Source: Phellopilus nigrolimitatus (lineage: Eukaryota > Basidiomycota > Agaricomycetes > Hymenochaetales > Hymenochaetaceae). Taken from it: a DNA stretch of 64,000 nucleotides. The translations under genes and the position numbers were made by a program. The notes under the pieces were generated by a model. The model was not told the DNA's origin, ran no database searches, and was given only the letters and a program-made list of their open reading frames with translations. Below, piece after piece: positions 12,390-20,900 of this stretch. The stretch spans positions 1-64,000 of the forward strand of contig JAJOHG010000106.1 of NCBI GenBank assembly GCA_021029095.1, written 5' to 3'. Every line of letters starts with the position of its first letter. Within the stretch, counting starts at the first letter, position 1.

Positions 12390-13985
12390 GTTTTCGTTGC
12401 TTCGAACCCGTTCTTTCCGTATCGGCCATTTCTCTCAGCTCATTCACGCACATCACGTACCTCACTTTTGACCTTGCCGCGCATCCGGGAGATTCTGACC
12501 TATGATGGCCATCGGAGCGTCTCGTCCACCTCCTGCGCGATTTTTGTCTCGTCATCGTGGCCAGAGAACCCAATGCTCGAGTGCGAATGTGAGTGTCATC
12601 CTGTGCGAAACTCACAAACAAAGGCAACTCAGACAGCAGCAGCAGCTCGAGTAGCGCGAAAAGGAGCAGACGCAGGAGCTTCTTGGCCTTGAGACGTCTT
12701 TCGCGATTGCTGAGGTTAGTTTGATTTTCCTTGGACTTCTTCGTGCCTTACTCTTCTGACACTGCCCGAAGAACGAACAGGTGCTTCTTTTGCTGCAGCG
12801 CCTCGCGTATATCAGAAGGCATCCGAACGTATACAGGCGTTTTAGAAGCCGCGCTCCCATCCGGCAATAGCGATGACGCAGGGCAACTCGGGCATGCCGT
12901 CGACATCGGCTACAACTGCTGGAACAAGGGATAGTTCAAGCTGGAGAGGAGGCACGTGGACTAGGACCAGTGCGTCGGCGAACGCACACTCGACCGCGAT
13001 GTCGTCGGTGGATCTCAAGACGGACGGCTTCTTCAAGGCGCTGACCGGACATGGAAAGGAGAAGGAGAAGGCCGCCGCGATCACTTCAGGGCTAAATCTG
13101 ACATCGCCTACTTCTCCGTCCAGTTCGGCGTCGCCGCGGATGCCCAACGTGTTCTCGCTCGTCGAGCGCTCCACGTTTCGCCCAAGCCCAACGGAGAGTA
13201 GTTCGCCGACCCCGCCGCCTTTCTTACCCCCGAAATACAATATTGGGCGGTTGTCATCATGCGCAATGCGTGCCAGAAGGACGAGAGCCGCGGCGGGATA
13301 AGACTGTGCTAACAGTACGTCTTTCTTTGCATTCTCTCTCATTCGTCTATTCACAAAGGCCCCCCAACCTATTCTAGTGCTTTGTGGTAAATGGGAGTCA
13401 TTCCTGCGAGAGTTCGCAAGGTGTCGACGGCGGGAAGGAATGTCAGTCACGTGCATGGAGCGAGGGTCATAGGTTCTGGTGCAATGCGCGCGAGGGCGAT
13501 GAGATAACCGAGGCGGGTCGGGTGTTGAACAGGGTCAGAATGCTGAAGGCGATGGCGACAGCGCGGAAGGTGCGGTGGCCAGCGTCGGTGTTGGAAGTGG
13601 AAGCGGGTCGGTAGAGCGCACGGTGTCGACAGTCGCGCATGACAGGGTGGAGCGCCGGTTGACGCGGGATAGAGAGCGCCAGCGACTTGTGTCTGCAGCC
13701 GCTGCCGCTCTTGTGGGCGTGCGACCTGTTGCACACACTTCGGCTACTAGGGACAATGGTACAACGGTGAGTGAACATTCAGTCTGTTTTCCGTTGATCC
13801 CAGTGACTCATTTTACTCTCGGACACAGACTGCTTCGGAATTCGCAAGGCCGCGAGGAGCAAGTGGGCATGGTCATGCTCGCGTTGCGAGTTTGCACGGC
13901 GCCAACACAAATACGATAGCGCTGGCAAACCATGTAACCTTGTTCTTTGGCCCGGGCAACGCTGCGGTCCTCCAGCGTCTACCGT
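12390..13985 (+). pseudogene. MUB1: MUB1/SamB-like MYND zinc-finger protein, decayed
   Basis: MUB1/SamB is a MYND-domain adaptor; in yeast Mub1 works with the ubiquitin ligase Ubr2. Pieces of one protein appear in order on the plus strand but in changing frames: SSFTHITYLT (about 12434), LPRIREILTYDG (12471), RLVHLLRDFCLVIVARE (12515), KEQTQELLALETSF (about 12658), LLLQRLAYIRRHPNVY (12785), NVFSLVERSTFRPSPTES (13144), then RNACQKDESRGGI (13265), an intron of about 60 bases, CGKWESFLREFARCRR (13383), GKECQSRAWSEGHRFWCNARE (13432) and the C-terminal VERTVSTVAHDR and NTNTIALANHVTLFFGPG. At least five frame changes are needed. In the MYND finger about 20 bases are missing between FARCRR and GKECQ, where the family has another pair of zinc-binding cysteines. 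The finger therefore could not form, which points to true decay rather than base-calling noise. Confidence 0.7.
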
Positions 13986-14940
13986 GACGATCCCCATTAG
14001 CATGCGGCGGCACGCAACTGCGGCTCAGGTCCGTCTACGAGAACGAGGGTATTGTTCTTAGTGACTCATGCGGTTCCACGCCCAACAGCGCTAGCGGCAG
14101 AAATGCTTCCGTTCCTACCAACCTAAGCCTGACTCGTTTTCGGTGGAGGAACAGCGGCCACCCGCATCTTCTTAGCGCTCGGGATGTTCGGGTGGAAGCG
14201 CTGGCGAAGGATGGGGCGAGGTACGTCGCCGCGCTCGAAGATGCCATTGAGCACATCACGATGTTCGAGCGCGCGCAGGCGGTAAAGCTAGTTTGGGCAG
14301 GCAGGCGAGCAAGTGCTGCTAGAGCGGGTCGGGGCCCTGTAGGAGCGTGGTTTACGGGCGCATACTCCCACGTCACCGTCGCGTTCGACACAAGATGCTT
14401 TGGCTGCGGGTTCGAGTTCGGGTGCTGATGCGAGTGAAGACGACATGGTACTGGGGTGATAGATGCAAACACGGATACTGCGAGTGTCTTATCTATTGCC
14501 TCTTTCTCCATGACCATCGTTGCGATTTGGTCGACCAGGGTACTCTACGCTGCTTTCTCTTCTATCCTCCCCATTCTTGTTTGTCGCTCCACACCTCACA
14601 TATCTGTCGTACAAACCATCATTATGTTTGCACGCTTTAGGTCTCCGCTAGTTTCTTCCTGATGATTTCTAGTACGCATCTACAGCACAGTTTTCACGTC
14701 TACATATACAACACTTCCAACAACATTTTCATATCTATACGGGTAAGTAGAAGTTGTGAGTGCTTACTAGAGCACGCCGTCATAGTTTCACATAGAACAG
14801 CGCTAGATGCTCGTGCGCACGGCCCCAAGGTACTTCGTGACATCTGCGGGCGAATCGTGGTCGAGCTGCATCGCAAAATATCAGCAGTCAAAAAGTGGAG
14901 GGAGTAGTAAAACAGCACGGCGCACCATTGCGAACTCCTG
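13986..14940. other. no confident gene; missing 5' part of GGC1 expected here
   Basis: The N-terminal membrane pair of the GGC1 carrier should lie upstream of 14941, but I cannot find the usual HPVDTI-type motif in any frame. Frames such as plus 14192-14428 (78 codons) and its minus-strand overlap have no recognisable domain. The stretch may hold a diverged remnant of the first exons. Confidence 0.35.
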
Positions 14941-17900
14941 TATGTCGACGACCGTGCGACGCCTTTCGCTGGTGCTCGCTATCTCCTTCGCGGCCAGCCG
15001 TGGTTCAACGACCTCATCTCTTCGCGCTACAAGACCTCGTTCACGAACACTTTTGGCGAGCGGAAAGGGAAGACGATGATGCAGGCGACGGCGGGGAGTT
15101 TGATGGGGATTGGTGAGGTCGTGAGTAGTGTTATTTGCTTCCTGTCTGTGACGATTCATGGTCTTCGACTCCGTGATTCGGGCCAATTGTTTTGGGTTCC
15201 ACATGCCGAACTTGTTTTTTTTCGATAGGTTCTCCTGCCTCTTGACGCACTCAAGATAAAGCGCCAGGTAAACCCGGAGGCTTTCCGTGGGCGCGGCGTT
15301 GTGCGCATCTTCATGGAGGAGGGTACGACGCTCTACCGGGGCTGGGGATGGACCATGGCGCGTAATGCTCCTGGGTCCTTTGCTGTGCGTCCTACATTGC
15401 CTTCTAGGGCTCCGCAACGTACCCGTATATACGAAATACGGTACGGTACGGTACGGTCACGTACCAGTATCGTAATGCTCTCCGAGGGTCTAAAATACGG
15501 TCACGTATTTACGTGACCGTACACGTATTGAACCCGTATAATATGTCTGTATACGTTCGTAATACGTGATACGTGACCCTACACCCATACTATCTAACTA
15601 GAAGCATGTGATCGTGAGGTACATACCTCTAATTAGGTATTAGTCTCCCAACTGCAAATAATACTTCAAATAAATGCTGATTGCCGGCTATTTGACATCA
15701 CCGCGGCCGTGCCACCACAGCGTGGATCGTCGGCACTGCCCGTGTTGGCAATCCACGTGACTTTTCATCGCCATCAACGCACGCCGCTGGCTTCCCGCGC
15801 CGCGCGCGACACCGAGATAGTTGTGCTCGTCGCGTCGAACGACGAGCACGACTATCTCCCTCAATTTTCTACCTTTTCCAGTCTTTTTTTTTTGCATCAT
15901 ACGTGTGTCATAGAGCAGATTCAAATGAAATTGGAAAAATAAAAGTGGGACTTTGGTGCCGCCATCCCCTCCCCCCTCCTCTCTTTTTTTTTCCTTGCCA
16001 CTGCCTGTGGAAGGCACCCAGAGAGTGCCAACACTTGAGCCTACAAGACAAACAGGACAAAGTAATCTTTGTTGCTGTCAGAGATACTCTAAATACATAC
16101 ATGAGACGCATTTACTCACCTTTGTTGCTGTCAGAGATACTGAGGCAACAAAGGTGACGGCGCGCAGTGAAAATGGGTCGGATTATATAATAAAAACTAT
16201 ACAGTACCAGTCCGACAGGGATCCGACCCTTATTACTCTTGGAGTACGTAAGCCGACTTTCCGACAAGTTGGGAAAGGCGGAAATGCGAAAACGTCGGCC
16301 GAAACGTCGGCTCAAAAAACGTCGGCTCAAAAACGTCGGTCGGTCAAAAACGTCGGCCGGTCAAAAACGTCGGAACGTCGGCCGGTCGGACACACATCGT
16401 GTCGGAAATGGGAAGAACGCGCCAGCGGGCTTACACCCTTCCCCCCTCAAAAGAATAAGCCCCTCCTCCGAGAAATAAAGTGAACCAGGAAAAGGGGTAA
16501 AATAAATCAAAATCAAAAATTAAAAGAAAATCTCATCTTCTTCGCAGCCGCGGTGGAGCCCCCTCTCTCCGATCCCACTGTCGGACTATATCCGCCGCCG
16601 TCTGCTTGAGCTCCGAGCGTGATTTCCACTCCATTCCCTGGTCGCCGTACCCCTTCCACCGGACCAGCAGTTGGGTGCCGCGGCCGCGCTTCCGTTCATC
16701 CACAATTGCCTCCACCTCGTACACATTCGCCTCCGGCTCTACCGGGTCTGGTCGCTCGAGTTGTCGGGTTGGGAACAGTGCGTCATCATTTGGCACAAAA
16801 CGTCGAAGCTGGCTAGCATGAAACCCGGGGAACGCTTGGCTGTGATCGGGGAGCTCTAACGTGTACTCCGACTTTTCGGGGTGCGCAGCGATGATAAAGT
16901 ACGGTCCGTCGTACCTGGGCATAAACTTCGCGACGCGATCTTGTCCGGCCGCCTTGTACTCCCGCCGCCGGTTTCGGGTTGAGAGCATAACCTGGTCTCC
17001 GACCTTGAAAAGGTCGTCGGCCGCCCGCTTCTTGTTCGCATGGTGCGCCTGTCGGGCTTTGGATGCCAGAAGTGCATCCTGCGCTTCCGACACATCGCGC
17101 TGCAACTGCTGCATCAACTCCATGGCCTGAACCGCCTCCGCCCCCTCCGCCTGAAATTCTGCTTCGCGCTCCGGCACGATTGGCGGAATCATCCTTGGTG
17201 AGTGGCCCTGTCGGATTTGGAATGGCGTGAAACCCGTCGATGCGTTCACCGTGTTCATGATGCAAAATCGGACCCGTGGCAATGCTCGCACCCACTGGTT
17301 CTGGTTCCGATCTACATAGTAGCGGAGAATCTGGTTGACTGTTTTATTTGTCCGCTCGCTCGCTCCGTCGGTCTCCGGATGGTACGCGGTCGACATCTTC
17401 ACTTTGACTCCGGTGAGGGTGTGCAATGCCTTCCAGAAGCGCGAGACAAATAGCTTGTCTCGATCCGAAATGATTTCGAGCGGAAGTCCATTTTCGCAGT
17501 ACCAGTGGTTGAAAAACGCCGCCGCGAACTGTTCGGCCGTCATTTCCATGCGAATGGGCACGATCCGCACGTCGGCCGCTCCGAGCCGATCCGTCATAGT
17601 GACAATCCCGTTATAACCGCCATCCTCCGGCAACGGTCCGACAAAATCGAGCGCGACACTATCAAAGCGCTTGTCGGGGATCGGGAGCGGGTGCAGCGGA
17701 CCAGCGGGTTTCGTGGTCGGACTTTTGTTCCGCTGGCAGTCCGCACAGCCGGGAACATACGCCGACTCCAAGTCCTTTCGCATGTTCGGCCAGTAGTAAG
17801 AGTTGCGGAGCGCCGCGTAACTCTTGTCGGGCCCGAAGTGGCCAAGTTCGTCGTGCGCCAGCCGGTACAGTGTCTCGCGGATGTCGCCCTTCCTCGGAAT

Positions 17901-20900
17901 CACCAACCGCTCACCCACAAACAACAACTCATTCTCTTCTCGCGCGCCTTCAATGCTCCGCACGTTTGCCCGCAACTTCACGCAGAACTCATCTTCTGCA
18001 TACCCGCTGCGGATCTTCTCCAGAAGCTCCGGGTCCGACGCAATGGTGAGTACCGCCGCTGCAGTCGGCACGTCGGAAAACTTCGGCATACATGCAAGTC
18101 CCACCGCCGCCGCCATTGGGGAGTCGTCCGACGTTTTTGGATACCGCGACATCGCGTCGGCCGCCGAGTTTTCTTCGCCTTTCACGTACTCGATCTCGAA
18201 CTCGTACTGTGCCAAAAACTCGGACCAGCGGGCCTGCCGACGCGAGAGATCCTTCTGTTGCTGGAAGTAGGTGAGTGTTCGATGGTCCGTGATCACCTTG
18301 AATGGCATTCCCAAAAGGTACACCCGCCACTTCTTCAATGCGCGGACGATCGCCAAAAGCTCCTTCTCGTGCACCGGATAATTCTTTTCGGCCGCGGTAT
18401 ACTGAGCCGACTCGAATGCAACCGGTCGGGCCGTCTTCCACGACTCCCCGACACTCAAAACCGCCCCTGTCCGATGGTCCGATGCATCCGTGGTCACAAA
18501 AATCGACTCCCCCGACTCGTGGTCTACCGTTGTTAGGCATTCGCGGCTGGTCACAATTTTCTTGATCGCATCGAAGGCAGCCTGGTGCTCTGAAGTCCAC
18601 TTCGGAAAATTGCGGTTGTACTCTTTCTTGGTAAGCGGCGTCAATACCGACGTATACTCTGCCAGTTTCGGAAGAAACTGGGAAATGTATCGGACCAGGC
18701 CCAAAAACGCGCGGACGTCCTTCGTCTTCTGCGGAGTCGGCCAGGCAAGGATCCGCGCGACCTTCGACGGATCCGCCTCAATGCCACGTGCCGAAATGAC
18801 GTGCCCGAGAAAAACAACTTCTGCGCAGTACAAGTTCGTCTTCTTGGGCGAGCAGAAAAGTCCGGCCGCCCGAAGCGCCAACATTACCAAATGTACGTTC
18901 CGAGTGTGCTCCTCCACCGACTCGGACCAGATGATAATGTCGTCCAGGTACACATGGCAAATCTTTCCGATGAGATGCTGCAGGGCCGCATACATCCGAC
19001 GCTGATGTGTCGCAGGCGCATTACAGGCACCCATCGGCATGACTAACCACTCATACAGGCCGAACGGCGTGTTCACCGCCGTATACGGCACATCGTCGGG
19101 GTGCATGCGGGTTTGGAAGAATGAATTCGTCATGTCGATCTTTCCAAAGATCTTCCCCCGCGCACAGTCATTCAGGATCTCCTCCACCCGCGGCAGTGGA
19201 GTCCGATCGCGCACCGTGTTTGCGTTCAACTCCCGATAGTCGTTCACCCAGCGGGGCAGCACGTTCGGATCCGACTTTGGGATAATAAATGCCGGGGACG
19301 CATGCGGACTGTCCGAACGTCGGATCCGACCCGCCTCTACATGCTGGTGAATGAGTATCCGCCATGCATCTCGATACTTCTTCGGAGTTGCATAGGTGCG
19401 ACCCGACAATGTCTTGCCCGCATCCTTCAGCTTGATGCGATGGAACACATTGTCGGGCAGGTCGCGGAGGTGTGGCAGCTCTTCTGGGAATCGGTCGGCA
19501 TACTTCTCCTTCGCCCGTGCATCCAATTCTGCCAACTTGTCACTGAATGCCAATATCAGGATTCGGTTACGGATTGATTGCATTACCGACGCCGCCTTCA
19601 CCTCTGGCGGCAGGTTCGTTCGTGCACCATTCTTCGGAGTCGGAATGTGGCATACAAATGGCGCATGGTGGATCGGACCGCACGCGGGAAGCTTACTGGA
19701 CACTTTCCGAATCGACTTCCCTCGATTTCTGGCTTCACGCGTCTTCTCCGACACCTTCCGCGCCGAAATCTTCGATTTCGTCGGCTCCGCAGTCGGGCTC
19801 GGTGTCGGTGTCGGCGGAGGCTTGGGATGCATGAGATCCACTCCGGACTTCTTGGCAATGAGCGTCCGCTCGGCGGCATCGTGCACAATGTGGTTGGCCA
19901 CCAAGAATGTCATTCCAAGTATCAACTCCGTACATAAGTTCGGCGCAACTTTGGCGCGGACCGACTTCGACTCCCAACTCCGATCCTTCGACATCACCCG
20001 CAAGCGGACCCACTCTGTCAACTCTATCGGCTTTGCCCCTTCCTGATTCAGTGCAAGCGTCGCCGACTCCGGGTTACGTAAGCGGTGGCGTCGGAGTCGG
20101 AGTCGGTCAGCGAACTCGGGACTAATCAGCACTGTAACACAGCCAGAGTCAATGAGCGGTCGGATGAGAAGTGAAGACGCGCGGTCTCGCGCGGAGATGA
20201 AACACTCAGGTCGGAGATGGGGCTGGTGAAATGGCACATACTTGTCGGACTCCAACTCCGACGTTTCGCCTTCAGAATCAGAGTGCTGTTCTTCCACGAA
20301 CGCCGCGACAGGTTCAGTCTTAACCCGCGCCGACTCGTTCGCGCTGCCCGACGGGTTCGGCGGTGCGGCCATGGCCATGCTCTCCGTCAGTGGCTTGTAG
20401 TCCTTGCGGCGCACCGGCCCGTTCGGACAGTTTCTGGCGTTATGTCCGGCCTGGAAGCGCATACACTTGTAGCACCCGTTGTACCGCTGGAGCAGGAGCC
20501 GCTCCTCGTTATTCGGTCGGACCGTGGCTCTCTGGTCGGCTCCGGGGTTCGAGGATCGGGTGGTGTTGCCCTGACTACCTGCCGACCCTCCCGACTTTCG
20601 CTGTGTCGCGGGTTCGCGCTCCCGGTCGGTCCGACGTTTTGCTCTGTCGGACCGCACTGCAGTCTCGCTGGCAAGGCGGATGCGGTCTTCGTTGCGGACC
20701 CGACGCTCATCCATTGTCTTCACATGTCCCAGCCACTCTCTCATGCGCAGTCGGATCACCTGTGCTTCGGCTGGCAGAGCCGCTGGGGCCGGGATAGTCA
20801 CCCACTGGCCAGGTGGTGTCGCGGCCTGCGCGGCGGCCGCTCCAACCAGGTTGGCCGCGCGGATCTGACGCTCTTCGGCCTCATACTTGGCTCGGAGTAC

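Noticed and set aside
12842..13456. 204-codon minus-strand frame
   Set aside because: Overlaps the plus-strand MUB1-like sequence, whose family blocks are clear. The minus frame has no motif.
15405..15420. A 10-base duplication (ATTGCCTTCT) with element ends AGGG...CCCT, which would suggest a Mutator-type element
   Set aside because: The second copy at 30813-31691 fixes the ends as TAGGG...CCCTA with 8-base duplications, and copy 1 fits the same rule.
17505..18536. 343-codon plus-strand frame, and a 375-codon plus-strand frame at 20217-21344
   Set aside because: Both lie antisense to the intact Gag-Pol frame and have no motifs. They are by-products of its codon composition.
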